44,741 nucleotides of DNA from assembly GCA_945862315.1 (NCBI GenBank), contig CAMAXW010000027.1:1-44741 (forward strand). Direction: 5' to 3'. Numbering within the stretch: position 1 is the first letter of the stretch; the number at the start of each line of letters is the position of its first letter. The stretch is from Klebsiella pneumoniae (lineage in GTDB: Bacteria; Pseudomonadota; Gammaproteobacteria; Ga0077536). The notes under the pieces were generated by a model. That model was not told the DNA's origin. It was given only the letters and a program-made list of their open reading frames with translations, and searched no databases. Positions 1 to 9,046 of this stretch are shown piece after piece. The position numbers were made by a program, and so were the translations under genes.

Positions 1-161
1 GGTTTCATTAGCAGCAACATCGGTGCGCCTTTACCGGTTGACCAAGCAATAAAGCGCTCGGTTTCCATGACGCGCTTGGCGTCTATTTTCTGCAGGACTT
101 CGTCGTAGAATTTCGCCGCGCGGGCGAGGTCGTTAGTGCCCAAAGTGACATAACCGATCAT
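1..161 (-). CDS. VOC/glyoxalase family protein, 5' part only
   Basis: The minus strand encodes an N-terminus beginning MIGYVTLGTNDLARAAKFYD, typical of the first beta-alpha unit of the vicinal oxygen chelate (glyoxalase/bleomycin resistance) fold. The following residues (KRVMETERFIAWSTGKGAP) fit small single-domain VOC proteins of about 125-135 aa. Only 53 codons are visible because the gene leaves the window at position 1. The ATG is at 159-161, preceded on the minus strand by a GGAG-like sequence. Substrate and reaction cannot be told; members range from metal-dependent isomerases to binding proteins. Confidence 0.75.
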   Translation of the reverse strand, partial: MIGYVTLGTNDLARAAKFYDEVLQKIDAKRVMETERFIAWSTGKGAPMLLLMK

Positions 162-314
162 GCTGTGCTCCTAGTTTTTCGTGGTATGTAGAACAGAGAT
201 CTCCCAACCGGCGTGCGCCGGTGGGACTGCTTTTCGCCAGCGCAAGTTTAACGCCGATTGCGCAATGGCGGGTTATCTAAGCACCCGCCAAATGGCCGCC
301 TAGGCTGACAGGTT

Positions 315-1094
315 TTAGAGTCCCTGTACGCTCAGGTAGTCTTGAATCAAGCGCAAGGTTTGCGCCGGTTGCTCGGCGTGTGGGGCATGTTGGCACGCGG
401 CCAGCAGCGCGGTGTGGCAGCCACCACTAACCCCGGCTTCGATCGCACGCAACTGGGCGTCACTGCCGTACTGGTCCTGTTCACCCTGAATCTGCAGCAG
501 CGGCACGCAAATGCCGGGCAGGCAGGATTCCACATTCCACTGGGCGAAGGCGGGCTGGGTCCAGGCCTCACTCCAACCATGGAACGCGCAGTCCACGTTC
601 TCGCCGTGATATTTCGCCAGCTTCTGGCGCAGCCCCAGCGCGTAGTCTTGGCGCAGGTGTTGAATGCTTGCCACCCCACAAGCTTCGGCAAACACGTGCG
701 GCGCCATCACGATAACGCCGCGCACGCGCGGGTCTTGGGTTGCGCCCGCATAAACCAGCGCAATTGACGCGCCATCGCTATGGCCCAATAGCACGCAGCT
801 CGCAATGCCGGCGGCGTCCAATACGCGCGGCAAAACCTGCAACGCCTCGCGTTGTAGATAGTCCACCGGCCAAGGCCGGGGCTGGGCCGCTGAGCCACCG
901 TAGCCAAAACGCGAATACAGAAATACCGGATGACCAGTCGCCAGTGCTAAGCGTTCGGGGAAGTCGCGCCAGAGAGCGACACAGCCCAGCCCCTCATGGA
1001 GCAGCACGATCACCGGCCGCGACAAATCTCCAGCCACCCAGCGAGTTTCCAGCGCCCGCGTGTCGAGGAAAATGGCTGGTAATGGCGCGGTCAT
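315..1094 (-). CDS. Alpha/beta hydrolase
   Basis: The 259-aa protein has the alpha/beta-hydrolase layout. An HEGLG oxyanion-loop segment follows the first core strand, GHSDGAS forms the nucleophile elbow with Ser, GEQDQYG carries the likely acid, and QHAPHAEQ near the C-terminus carries the likely catalytic His. This suits a soluble cytoplasmic esterase, C-C hydrolase or lactonase; the substrate cannot be read from sequence. The ATG at 1094 was chosen over an in-frame TTG at 1109; neither has a strong ribosome binding site. The gene starts 44 bp downstream of the aminotransferase stop, so the two may be co-transcribed. Confidence 0.85.
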   Translation of the reverse strand: MTAPLPAIFLDTRALETRWVAGDLSRPVIVLLHEGLGCVALWRDFPERLALATGHPVFLYSRFGYGGSAAQPRPWPVDYLQREALQVLPRVLDAAGIASCVLLGHSDGASIALVYAGATQDPRVRGVIVMAPHVFAEACGVASIQHLRQDYALGLRQKLAKYHGENVDCAFHGWSEAWTQPAFAQWNVESCLPGICVPLLQIQGEQDQYGSDAQLRAIEAGVSGGCHTALLAACQHAPHAEQPAQTLRLIQDYLSVQGL

Positions 1095-1137
1095 TAAAGG
1101 GGCCGGCAACGACGTGTCGCGTCGCGCCGGCGAGGGC

Positions 1138-2532
1138 CTAAGCCGCCAGCAGACCTTGCCGGGACACGTAGTCCAGCGTGTCGTCTAAGGCTAGGGAGAG
1201 TTTGTCGAACATCTCGTCGATTTGCGCTTCGGTAATGATGAGCGGCGGACACAGCGCGATCCCATCACCCACGTTGCGTGGGATCAGGCCGTGCGCGTGG
1301 CAACGCTCAAAACAGTAGGTCCCGACAGATCCATAAGGGGTAAAACCGGCTTTCGTGGTTTTGTTAGACACAAACTCTAGCGCCCCCAACAAACCAACGC
1401 CCCGCGCTTCGCCCACCAGCGGGTGATCGAGGAAGGACCGCAGACGCCGTTGGAATTGGGGGGTGAGCGCCGTGGCACGTTCAAACAAACGATCGCGTTG
1501 GTAGATTTCGAGTGTTTTAAGCGCCACCGCCGCACACACCGGGTGTCCACTGTAGGTGTAACCATGGCCGATGGTACCGAGTCTTTTACCGGCCTCAGCA
1601 ATGGGGCCGTACATTTTTTCGGGGATGACCACGGCCGACAATGGCTGATAGGCGGAGGTCAGCGCTTTCGCGAGCGTGACGGTGTCGGGTTTGATATTAA
1701 AAGTCTGGCTGCCAAAAGGCTGCCCGGTGCGACCGAAGCCGCAGACCACTTCGTCGGCGATAAAGAGCACATCGTAGCGCGACAGCACCGCCTGTATTTT
1801 CTCGAAATAAGTCCGCGGCGGCACCAATACGCCGCCGGCCGCCATCACTGGCTCCGCAATGAACGCCGCCACAGTGTCTGGGCCTTCGCGCAGGATCAGC
1901 TGCTCTAAGTTATTCGCGAGCCGGGTAGCGAAGTCTTCCTCGCTTTCGCCGTCCTGCGCAAAACGATAGTGATGCGGGCAATCGGTATGGATAAAGCGAC
2001 CATCCAGCGGAAGGTCCCATTGGTTGTGCATCGGTGGCAAGCCGGTGAGGCTGCCGGCGGCCAGGGTGATCCCGTGATAGCCCTTCTGGCGGCCAATGAT
2101 TTTCTTCTTGTGCGGCCGACCCAAGGCGTTGTTGTAAAACCAAATGAGCTTGATTTGCGTGTCGTTGGCATCTGAGCCCGAACAGCCAAAAAACACCTTG
2201 GAGGCGTTCTCCACCGGGACCATTTGTTTGAGTTGCTCGGCGAGCAACATACCGGGCTCGTGGCTCTTGCCATTGAACATATGCTGAAACGACAACTGGG
2301 TGATTTGGCTGTAGGCCGCCTGCGCCAATTCCTCGTTGCCATAACCCAGCGAGGTACACCACAGGCCGGCTAGGCCCTCGAGATACTGACGACCTTCGCT
2401 ATCCCAAACATACACGCCCTTACCGCGTTCCATCATGATCGCGCCGCGCTCTTCAATCACAGCAGGATTCACCATAGGGTGAAGGATGGCGGCGGCATCA
2501 CGGGCCGCCAGACTACCGGGTTTTAAGCTCAT
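1138..2532 (-). CDS. Class III omega-aminotransferase (PLP-dependent)
   Basis: This 464-aa protein has the length and signatures of class III aminotransferases of the omega-amino acid:pyruvate type. A substrate-site segment GLAGLWCTSLGYGN lies near residue 55. FIADEVVCGFGRTG supplies the Asp that pairs with the PLP pyridine nitrogen. LAKALTSAYQPLSAV supplies the Schiff-base Lys. Family members move amino groups from beta-alanine, putrescine, GABA or aromatic amines to pyruvate or 2-oxoglutarate. The start has an AGGAG box 7 nt upstream. With the 3-hydroxyisobutyrate dehydrogenase homologue nearby, beta-amino acid or polyamine breakdown is a reasonable guess, but the substrate is not determined. 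Confidence 0.9.
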   Translation of the reverse strand: MSLKPGSLAARDAAAILHPMVNPAVIEERGAIMMERGKGVYVWDSEGRQYLEGLAGLWCTSLGYGNEELAQAAYSQITQLSFQHMFNGKSHEPGMLLAEQLKQMVPVENASKVFFGCSGSDANDTQIKLIWFYNNALGRPHKKKIIGRQKGYHGITLAAGSLTGLPPMHNQWDLPLDGRFIHTDCPHHYRFAQDGESEEDFATRLANNLEQLILREGPDTVAAFIAEPVMAAGGVLVPPRTYFEKIQAVLSRYDVLFIADEVVCGFGRTGQPFGSQTFNIKPDTVTLAKALTSAYQPLSAVVIPEKMYGPIAEAGKRLGTIGHGYTYSGHPVCAAVALKTLEIYQRDRLFERATALTPQFQRRLRSFLDHPLVGEARGVGLLGALEFVSNKTTKAGFTPYGSVGTYCFERCHAHGLIPRNVGDGIALCPPLIITEAQIDEMFDKLSLALDDTLDYVSRQGLLAA

Positions 2533-2827
2533 CGGTGTGCTCCTAGCTTGCGCACGGTGACCATTGCCCGGCGCTTCATTGAGCTGGCATTCTAGGCGCG
2601 TGTTTTAGTCCTGCCTAGACGTATCGCGCGGCCCGTGCACTGGTCGCCGAAGGCGTCTCTCCATGCCCTCAGTGATGATCGCCTGAGTGCAGCTGATCGC
2701 CGGCGCGGTGCTGCCCTAAAGGGGGGCGATGGCGATCAAAGCCACCCGCTTAAGCCCGCTGAAACTAGCCGGCTGGCGCGCTGATTTTGTTGGCCACCGG
2801 CGTGCGGGCCGTGGCCATTGCGCGCGC

Positions 2828-4057
2828 TTAAGGCGAGGTCGGCGAATTTTCTTCCAAGCGCGCTTTCAGCAGGCGCCGCGCGGTTTGACGCTGCTGGGTG
2901 TCCATTTGATCCTCCAGCAAGGGCAGCATGTAGGTGGCTTTGGCAAAATCACGCTGCGCGGCCAGCGTCAACCACATCCAAGCGCTGGATAGGTCGCGCG
3001 CCACCCCATTACTTTTGATGTAGCACACAGCTAGCCCGTAACAGGCGCGGGCATGCCCTTGCTTGGCAGCCAGTTCCAACCAGCTCACGGCTTCTTCGGG
3101 CACGATGCCGGGCACCTTGCCAAATAGACCGCGTCTGCCCACTTCGTACTGCGCCGCGGCCAAACCTAACTGCGCCGCGTGGCGCAACCAAGCGGCAGCC
3201 CGGGGCTTGTTCGCGACAGCGCCGCACTCGCCTTCTTCAAAAATCATCGCCAAGCGAAACGCCGCCTTGGCAGAGCCTTGCTCCGCCGCCTTGCGCAGCG
3301 GATCGATAGCCTGCCGGGCGCGCTCACCACCCGCTTTCTGGAACACCCGCCCGAGTGCGTACTGTGCCGGGGCATAATCCCGGCTGGCGGCTAGGGTCAG
3401 GTAATGTTCGGTCAGTTCTGGGTTGCGCAGGCCGGTGGGGCCGCTGGCATACAGCAGGCCGAGATTGTATTCGGCCTTAGCGTAAGCACTCTGAGCCGCC
3501 AGCTCGCACCAGTAAACTGCCTGTCGGTGGTCGCACGGCACGCCCTCGCCGTTGGCATAAGCCAGCGCGAGGTTGAGCTGGGCCTTCGCAAACCCCGCCT
3601 CGGCGGCGGCACCCCAGTGGCGCACGGCGGCGGCGGCATCCGCCACCACCCCAATACCACCGGCGTAGAGTTCTCCCAGATTGAACTGCGCGGCCACATT
3701 GCCGCTGCGGGCGGCCACGTAATACCAGTGGAACGCGACATCGAGATTGACCTCGGTGCCCATGCCATGCAGATGGCACCAGCCTGCCAGTACCTGCGAA
3801 TCTGCGTGGTCTAGTTCAGCCGCCACCAAAAGCCAGCGCAGGGCCGCCGCCGCATCGCGAACGCAGCCACGTCCTTCCAGCAAACAAATACCCAAGCGAT
3901 AACAAGCCCCGGCATCGCCCTGCTTGGCGGCCTGTTCGTAGCGGCGCAGCGCCTGCGAATGCACGCCGTCGGCCGCCGCCACGGGTGCCGGCTCAGTAGA
4001 CGGCGGGGCGTCGGCTGCCGCCAACTCAGTGGCACTGGTGGGGGTCAAATCATTCAT
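2828..4057 (-). CDS. Sel1-repeat (TPR-like) protein
   Basis: The 409-aa product is built almost wholly of about nine Sel1-like repeats with the pattern A..G.A.A...LG..Y..G.GV..D...A..W...AA, for example AAEAGFAKAQLNLALAYANG. A Pro/Ala/Thr-rich N-terminus of about 40 residues precedes them. No signal peptide is evident, so it may be a cytoplasmic scaffold. Sel1 proteins mediate protein-protein contacts; the partner is unknown. The start ATG (4055-4057) overlaps the stop of the upstream dehydrogenase in an ATGAATGA arrangement of 8 nt, which suggests translational coupling. A longer frame extends upstream to 4189 but lies inside the dehydrogenase, so the internal ATG is preferred. Confidence 0.8.
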   Translation of the reverse strand: MNDLTPTSATELAAADAPPSTEPAPVAAADGVHSQALRRYEQAAKQGDAGACYRLGICLLEGRGCVRDAAAALRWLLVAAELDHADSQVLAGWCHLHGMGTEVNLDVAFHWYYVAARSGNVAAQFNLGELYAGGIGVVADAAAAVRHWGAAAEAGFAKAQLNLALAYANGEGVPCDHRQAVYWCELAAQSAYAKAEYNLGLLYASGPTGLRNPELTEHYLTLAASRDYAPAQYALGRVFQKAGGERARQAIDPLRKAAEQGSAKAAFRLAMIFEEGECGAVANKPRAAAWLRHAAQLGLAAAQYEVGRRGLFGKVPGIVPEEAVSWLELAAKQGHARACYGLAVCYIKSNGVARDLSSAWMWLTLAAQRDFAKATYMLPLLEDQMDTQQRQTARRLLKARLEENSPTSP

Positions 4058-4919
4058 CAGTGAGCAAGGCGATGAGGCTGGAGGTGTCGGCACGCCCCAT
4101 GCCGCGCGCCTGGAGTGCGGCGTAGCATTGGTCAACCAGTGCCGTGACCGGCAAGCGCGCCCCATTGCGCCGCGCCTCGTCCAAGACAATGCCTAAATCC
4201 TTGCGCATCCAGTCCACCGCGAAACCAAAGTCGAACTCACCCGCACACATGGTGGTGGCGCGGTTATCCAGCTGCCACGACTGGGCGGCTCCTTGCCCTA
4301 TCACCGCGAGCACCTGTGCCGGATCAAGGCCCGCCTTTTGCGCAAAAGCCAAACCTTCGGCCAAGCCCTGGAGCACCCCGGCGATGCAAGTTTGATTGAC
4401 CATTTTGGTCAACTGGCCCGCCCCCACGTCCCCTAAACGGCGCACGGTCCGGGCGTATGCGGCCATGATCAGCGCCGCCTCGTCGAACACCGACGCCGCC
4501 CCGCCGACCATGCAGGTGAGCGTGCCATTCTGCGCGCCGGTTTGCCCGCCAGACACCGGCGCATCAAGGAAGACTAGCCCGTGGCTCACCGCAATGGCGG
4601 CGAGTTCGCGGGCCACACTCGCCGAGGTCGTGGAATGATCGATATACACGCTGCCGGGCTGCATCCCCGCAAAGGCGCCGCTCGCACCCAAGGTCACCGC
4701 GCGTAAATCGTCGTCATTGCCTACACAGGAAAACACATACTCGGCCCCCGCCGCCGCGGTGGCGGGAGAGGCGGCACACTCGCCGCCGTGGCGTGCCTGC
4801 CAGCTTTGCGCGCGCGCCGTTGTGCGGTTATAGACCCGCACCGAGTGACCCACCCGCGCCAAGTGTCCGGCCATTGGGAAACCCATCACCCCCAACCCGA
4901 TAAACGCTATTTTGCTCAT
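4050..4919 (-). CDS. NAD(P)-dependent 3-hydroxyisobutyrate dehydrogenase-family oxidoreductase
   Basis: The 289-aa protein belongs to the beta-hydroxyacid dehydrogenase family (3-hydroxyisobutyrate, tartronate semialdehyde and related reductases). The Rossmann signature GLGVMGFPMAGHL starts near residue 7. DAPVSGGQTGAQNGTL is the substrate-binding motif. GAGQLTKMVNQ carries the catalytic Lys, although the usual NN after it is NQ. The frame is open further upstream, but MSKIAFIGLG at 4919 is the standard N-terminus and has an AAAGAG box in front. It probably oxidises a short 3-hydroxyacid; valine or beta-amino acid degradation is possible. It is coupled to the downstream Sel1 gene by an 8-nt overlap. 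Confidence 0.88.
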   Translation of the reverse strand: MSKIAFIGLGVMGFPMAGHLARVGHSVRVYNRTTARAQSWQARHGGECAASPATAAAGAEYVFSCVGNDDDLRAVTLGASGAFAGMQPGSVYIDHSTTSASVARELAAIAVSHGLVFLDAPVSGGQTGAQNGTLTCMVGGAASVFDEAALIMAAYARTVRRLGDVGAGQLTKMVNQTCIAGVLQGLAEGLAFAQKAGLDPAQVLAVIGQGAAQSWQLDNRATTMCAGEFDFGFAVDWMRKDLGIVLDEARRNGARLPVTALVDQCYAALQARGMGRADTSSLIALLTDE

Positions 4920-5196
4920 GTTTTTTACTCTTTCATTGAGGCTGCAAGCTTGGGGGGCTTGCGTGCAACCGCTTAGGGGTGAGCTATTCAAAACGCCACA
5001 ACTGCGCGCCCCAAGTGGCCAGCCAAAGCGCTGAGCGCCCAAACTCGCCAACGGCGCTGGGCCCCCAGCCCAAGCTACCATTGAGGGATGTCCTGAGCAT
5101 CATCATCCCTACGCACGCCTAGGCGAAAGTGGCCGCTGGTCGGACGGAAAAACCGGCACACGCGGCGCCGTGACGCCTCAACACTACCTTGTTTGT

Positions 5197-5272
5197 GGAT
5201 CACGCCTGCGGCAAGTTCCGTGGCACGGGCATTTCGTGTTTATCCCGAAGCTCGCCGTGAATTTTCCTAAGC
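5197..5272 (+). pseudogene. Possible fossil of an IS200/IS605-type Y1 transposase
   Basis: In the 468-bp gap between rimO and the dehydrogenase, the plus strand encodes WHGHFVFIPK around 5221-5250. The HFVFIPK core matches the start of IS200-like TnpA proteins (YHxVFIPKYRRK). One base shift later the sequence reads RREFS, continuing the family pattern KYRRKVL. Only about 15 residues can be matched, the frame is broken, and no HUH or catalytic Tyr region is seen. The rest of 4920-5387 shows no gene; it includes a GGTAGC/GCTACC inverted repeat near 5320-5339. Confidence 0.3.
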
Positions 5273-5387
5273 CCACGTAGCCCTCCTGCCGGCCACCTAG
5301 TGGATCGCCGTCAATGAAGGTAGCCGCTCGCCGCTACCGGCGATAGCCGCTCTGATCAACGAATGGGCAAAAAAATGCCGTGCGTCT

Positions 5388-6722
5388 TTATTTGCGGGAG
5401 AGGCGCTGGGCGCTTAGGTCATAGTCGTCGGCCCCGGTCACCCGCACGCGGAGTAAATCGCCGGCCTTGGCGCGTCGGGCATTGTTAACGTACACCAGTC
5501 CATCGATTTCTGGGGCGTCAGCCGCACTGCGAGCCACCGCGCCGCGCTCGGATTGACCATCCACCAGGACCTCTATTTCCCGACCCACCTTCTGCGCCAA
5601 ACGCTCGCGGCTGATCGCTTGCTGGGTTTCCATAAAGCGCGCGTAACGTTCCGCTTTAAGCGCCGCGGGAACAGGATCTGGCAGATCGTTGGCGCTCGCA
5701 CCGGTGACCGGCGAATATTCAAAGCAACCCGCCCGATCGATTTGCGCCTCCGTGAGAAATTCGAGCAAGGTGGCGAAGTCGGCTTCGGTCTCGCCGGGAA
5801 ATCCCACAATGAAGGTGCTCCGCAAGGTGAGCGTAGGACACACGGCGCGCCACGCAGCAATGCGCGCCAAGGTGTTCTCTGCCGCCGCCGGTCGCCGCAT
5901 CAGCTTTAACAAGCGGGGACTGCCGTGCTGGAACGGAATATCCAGATAGGGAAGCAGCCGGCCTTCGGCCATTAAGGGCAAAACCTCATCCACATGCGGA
6001 TAGGGGTACACGTAATGCAGCCGCACCCACACGCCCAGCGTGCTCAGCGCAGCGCACAGCCCCGCGAAGCTCGCTTTCACCGGCCGACCCTGCCAGAAGC
6101 CGGTGCTGTAACGCAAATCACTGCCATAAGCACTGGTGTCTTGGGAGATGACCAGCAGCTCGCGCACCCCAGCCTGCACCAACTGCGCGGCCTCCGTGAG
6201 CACCGCCTCGATGGGCCGGCTGACCAGCCGCCCGCGCATGGAAGGGATAATGCAAAAACTGCAATGATGATTACAGCCTTCAGAAATTTTGAGATAGGCG
6301 TAATGCCGCGGGGTGAGTTTGATGCCTTGGGGCGGCACTAGGTCAACAAAAGGATCGTGGCTCGCCAAGAACGGGGCGTGGGTGTGCACGGCGCCCACCA
6401 CGGCCTCGTACTGGTGTGGCCCGGTGACCGCCAGCACGCCCGGGTGCGCGGCACGGATGCGATCGGCCTCGGCGCCCAGACACCCGGTGACGATGACCTT
6501 GCCGTTTTCAGCCAGCGCCTCGCCGATAGCCGCCAGCGATTCCTCGCGCGCGCTGTCGATGAAACCGCAGGTGTTAACCACCACCACATCGGCGTCCTGA
6601 TAAGAGGCAGAAATAGCATAGCCATCCAGCCGCAACTGGGTAAGGATGCGTTCGGAATCGACCAGCGCTTTCGGACATCCGAGGCTGACAAAACCGACTT
6701 TAGGGGGCGCACTGACGGACAT
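5388..6722 (-). CDS. rimO: Ribosomal protein S12 methylthiotransferase RimO
   Basis: The 444-aa protein has the three RimO domains in order. An N-terminal methylthiotransferase domain carries cluster cysteines in [19 protein letters not shown] and TGCLGAE. A radical-SAM domain carries the CxxxCxxC motif in [20 protein letters not shown]-terminal TRAM domain spans about residues 375-442. RimO inserts a methylthio group at the beta-carbon of an Asp of ribosomal protein S12, using two 4Fe-4S clusters and [15 protein letters not shown] distinguishes RimO from the tRNA enzyme MiaB. An AGGAAA box lies 5-6 nt before the ATG. The gene begins 48 bp after the gamma-glutamyltransferase stop. Confidence 0.97.
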   Translation of the reverse strand: MSVSAPPKVGFVSLGCPKALVDSERILTQLRLDGYAISASYQDADVVVVNTCGFIDSAREESLAAIGEALAENGKVIVTGCLGAEADRIRAAHPGVLAVTGPHQYEAVVGAVHTHAPFLASHDPFVDLVPPQGIKLTPRHYAYLKISEGCNHHCSFCIIPSMRGRLVSRPIEAVLTEAAQLVQAGVRELLVISQDTSAYGSDLRYSTGFWQGRPVKASFAGLCAALSTLGVWVRLHYVYPYPHVDEVLPLMAEGRLLPYLDIPFQHGSPRLLKLMRRPAAAENTLARIAAWRAVCPTLTLRSTFIVGFPGETEADFATLLEFLTEAQIDRAGCFEYSPVTGASANDLPDPVPAALKAERYARFMETQQAISRERLAQKVGREIEVLVDGQSERGAVARSAADAPEIDGLVYVNNARRAKAGDLLRVRVTGADDYDLSAQRLSRK

Positions 6723-6770
6723 AATTTCCTAATTCTAATTATCGAGCGGTTGGCAGTTGTGATTGGATGC

Positions 6771-8423
6771 TCAGCAACCGAGCGCTAGGCCATCAAACCG
6801 CGGGTCCGATCCACCGCTGAACGCGCGGCTGACGGGGTCGTACAGGATACCCTGATATCCACCGACGAAATTACCCATTTCCGGGGTGATTTCACGTAAC
6901 ACATGGCCCCGCCACGCTAGGCCTTCCAACACCTCGCCGGGCATTTGCGGCTCATACCACACCACGCTGGGCGCATGTTCGCCGTTGGGCTGGGCACCAC
7001 CGACGTGGCGCAGCCGGGGTAATGCCCCCGCCTGCTGCACGTCGCAGCCAAAATCGAACAAATTCGCCAACACCTGCACTTGACCCTGCGGCTGCATGTC
7101 CGCACCGATGCAACCGAAGGCTAAGCGCGGCACGCCCGCGCGCGTCACAAAACCCGGCATGAGGGTATGGAAGGGCCGTTTGCCCGGTGCGTACGCATTG
7201 GGGTGTGCCGGATCAAGCGCAAACCCGGTTCCCCGCGACTGCAACGCAAAGCCACCACCCGGCACCACCAGCGCAGAACCAAAAGCATTGAAAGTACTTT
7301 GAATCGCCGACACCAGCATGCCCTCGGCATCCGCCACGGCGAAGTAGGTAGTGTCGCTGCCCGGCAGCAGGCCCGGTGGAAAATCCGGCGCGGCGCGGGC
7401 GGGGTCAATGAGCGCCGCCCGGTTCCGGGTGTAAGCATCCGTCAGCAACTGCGTCACCGGGAGTTGGGAGAAATCGGGGTCGGCGTAATAGCGTGCGCGG
7501 TCGGCAAAGGCGAGTTTTTTGGCTTCGATAAACCAATGCCACCACGCGGCATCCTGGCGATTAGTGGGCGGCGCGCCGGCGCTCAGCAAATTGAGCATCT
7601 GCAACACACAGGCGCCTTGGCCGTTGGGCGGCAGCGCGTGGACCTCATACCCACGGTAGGGGGTGGCGAGCGGGCTGACCCACCGGGCGTGCTCGCCGGC
7701 CAGGTCTTGCAGCTGCAGCGCGCCCCCCGCCTCACGGGTTGCCGCCACCAGCCGCTGCGCCAGCTCCCCGCGATAAAAACCCTCGCGTCCTTCGCTCGCG
7801 ATGAGTTCAAAAGTGTCTGCCAATTCGCCGTTGCGCTGTCTTACGCCCGCCGCTGGCGCACGGCCCTCCGGGGCGAACAACGCGTTGAACGCCGTGAGGT
7901 ACGGGCGCACCGCGACATCCGCGTTGATCTCTACCAGCGCCTGCGCCCAGCCACGTGCCGTCACCGGCTGGACCACATAGCCCTCACGGGCCGCCGCTAT
8001 CGCTGCACCCAGCACCCGAGGCAACGGCAAACGTCCAAAACGGGCGTGTAGCGTGCACCAACCATCCACCGCCCCCGGGGTGGTAACGCAGTGCGCGCCA
8101 CGGATGGGGATAACGGTTTCCGGGGCCAGCAGCGCGCGTAATTGGGCCAGAGTACGCCCGCCCGCACTGCGGCCGCTGGCGTTCAAACCCCACAAACGGC
8201 GCTCCTGCGGTGCCCACACCAGCGCAAACAAATCCCCGCCAGGGCCGCACATATAGGGTTCGGTGACGGCCAGCATGGCGTTCATGGCGATGGCCGCATC
8301 GACCGCCGTGCCACCCTCGCGGAGTGTTTCCAGGCCCGCAGCGCTCGCCAGTGGCTGGCTGCTGACAGCCATCCCACGCTGCCCGTGCGCGGCGCGGCGG
8401 TGATCAGTTGAGTGCTCCAACAT
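6771..8423 (-). CDS. Gamma-glutamyltransferase family protein (Ntn hydrolase)
   Basis: This 550-aa protein matches the gamma-glutamyltranspeptidase family. The N-terminal HGQRGMAVSSQPLAS and GGTAVDAAIAMNAMLAV segments are typical. The autoprocessing site is GSDTTYFAVAD, where Thr about 358 should become the N-terminal nucleophile of the small subunit. No clear signal peptide is present, unlike secreted GGTs, so it may act in the cytoplasm as an amidase or acylase-like relative. ATG at 8423 is preferred to ATG at 8441 because GGGAG lies 8 nt before it, while the earlier one follows a poly-A stretch. It is co-directional with rimO. Confidence 0.88.
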   Translation of the reverse strand: MLEHSTDHRRAAHGQRGMAVSSQPLASAAGLETLREGGTAVDAAIAMNAMLAVTEPYMCGPGGDLFALVWAPQERRLWGLNASGRSAGGRTLAQLRALLAPETVIPIRGAHCVTTPGAVDGWCTLHARFGRLPLPRVLGAAIAAAREGYVVQPVTARGWAQALVEINADVAVRPYLTAFNALFAPEGRAPAAGVRQRNGELADTFELIASEGREGFYRGELAQRLVAATREAGGALQLQDLAGEHARWVSPLATPYRGYEVHALPPNGQGACVLQMLNLLSAGAPPTNRQDAAWWHWFIEAKKLAFADRARYYADPDFSQLPVTQLLTDAYTRNRAALIDPARAAPDFPPGLLPGSDTTYFAVADAEGMLVSAIQSTFNAFGSALVVPGGGFALQSRGTGFALDPAHPNAYAPGKRPFHTLMPGFVTRAGVPRLAFGCIGADMQPQGQVQVLANLFDFGCDVQQAGALPRLRHVGGAQPNGEHAPSVVWYEPQMPGEVLEGLAWRGHVLREITPEMGNFVGGYQGILYDPVSRAFSGGSDPRFDGLALGC

Positions 8424-8639
8424 GCTCACGACTCCCAGCATTTTTTTTTCGACGCCATTGTTCGTACGGGTCCGAATGAGGCCGCTCTACGCCGCGACAT
8501 TAGGCATTTTTTGCCGCCGGATCCATGGTGCGGAAAGGCTACCGAGGATCAAACCGCTACGCCAACCGTAAAGGCCGTGGCGCGCCGGTCGCGCTCGACA
8601 GCGCTGCAGCCTTTTCGGCGCCAACCGTGCCACCACGGG

Positions 8640-8981
8640 TATTGCAAACTCGACATCCGCGCTTTTTCCCCGCATCAACCGGCAGCTTTTTGCTCGCGCT
8701 GTGGCGCCCCCCCCCGACTGCCGCGTGCTCCGCGGGTGCGCGCCTGCCTGCGTTGGGTGAATGACTGAATGCCGCTGGGTCGCGACCCCGCTACCCTCAC
8801 CCGCCAGCGTTTGGCCATCGATGTTTTTTTGCGCGAGCATCTGGGACTAAGCCTGCGCCCGCCTAAAACCGTCCTGCAACGCGGTACTCGAGGCGTAGGT
8901 TGCCTCCGCCGCATGATTTACCGCCATCACCAACTGACCCGCCAACGCAGCCTGCGGGCTTTACCTCGGCGGCCAGCCTGA
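8640..8981 (+). pseudogene. Decayed reverse transcriptase fragment
   Basis: Plus-strand frames retain recognisable pieces of an RNA-directed DNA polymerase. Motif A is seen as YCKLDIRAF at 8640-8666, and after a one-base shift in a T/C run it continues FPRINRQLFARAVA. Motif C is seen as RWVND at 8751-8765, a degenerate YVDD box, followed at once by a TGA. The segment after it (8769-8981) reads LGRDPATL...FLREHLGLSLRPPK...RGVGCLRRMIYRHHQLTR, matching the post-YVDD region of DGR-like or related bacterial RTs (GVDFLGYxxRPHxxLxRR). About 70-100 residues between motifs A and C are missing. With a frameshift, a stop, a mutated active site and a deletion, it is a pseudogene. Confidence 0.55.
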
Positions 8982-9046
8982 TTTAAGTGGTGGGTGTTCG
9001 GCCGGCCCCAGCGCGGTTGCAGCGACTGAACTCCGGAGGGGTATTT

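Noticed and set aside
2533-2827. Small gene or remnant between the aminotransferase and the Sel1 gene
   Set aside because: Frames on both strands are short, interrupted and without family resemblance; an 87-aa plus-strand frame overlaps the Sel1 gene antisense.
7167-8051. Long plus-strand open frame opposite the gamma-glutamyltransferase gene
   Set aside because: The GGT family match on the minus strand is clear; the opposite frame is a by-product of high G+C codon usage.
8766-8768. Second selenocysteine codon in the reverse transcriptase remnant
   Set aside because: No RT uses Sec after the YxDD box, the box itself is mutated, and a frameshift and deletion are also present, so decay is the simpler reading.
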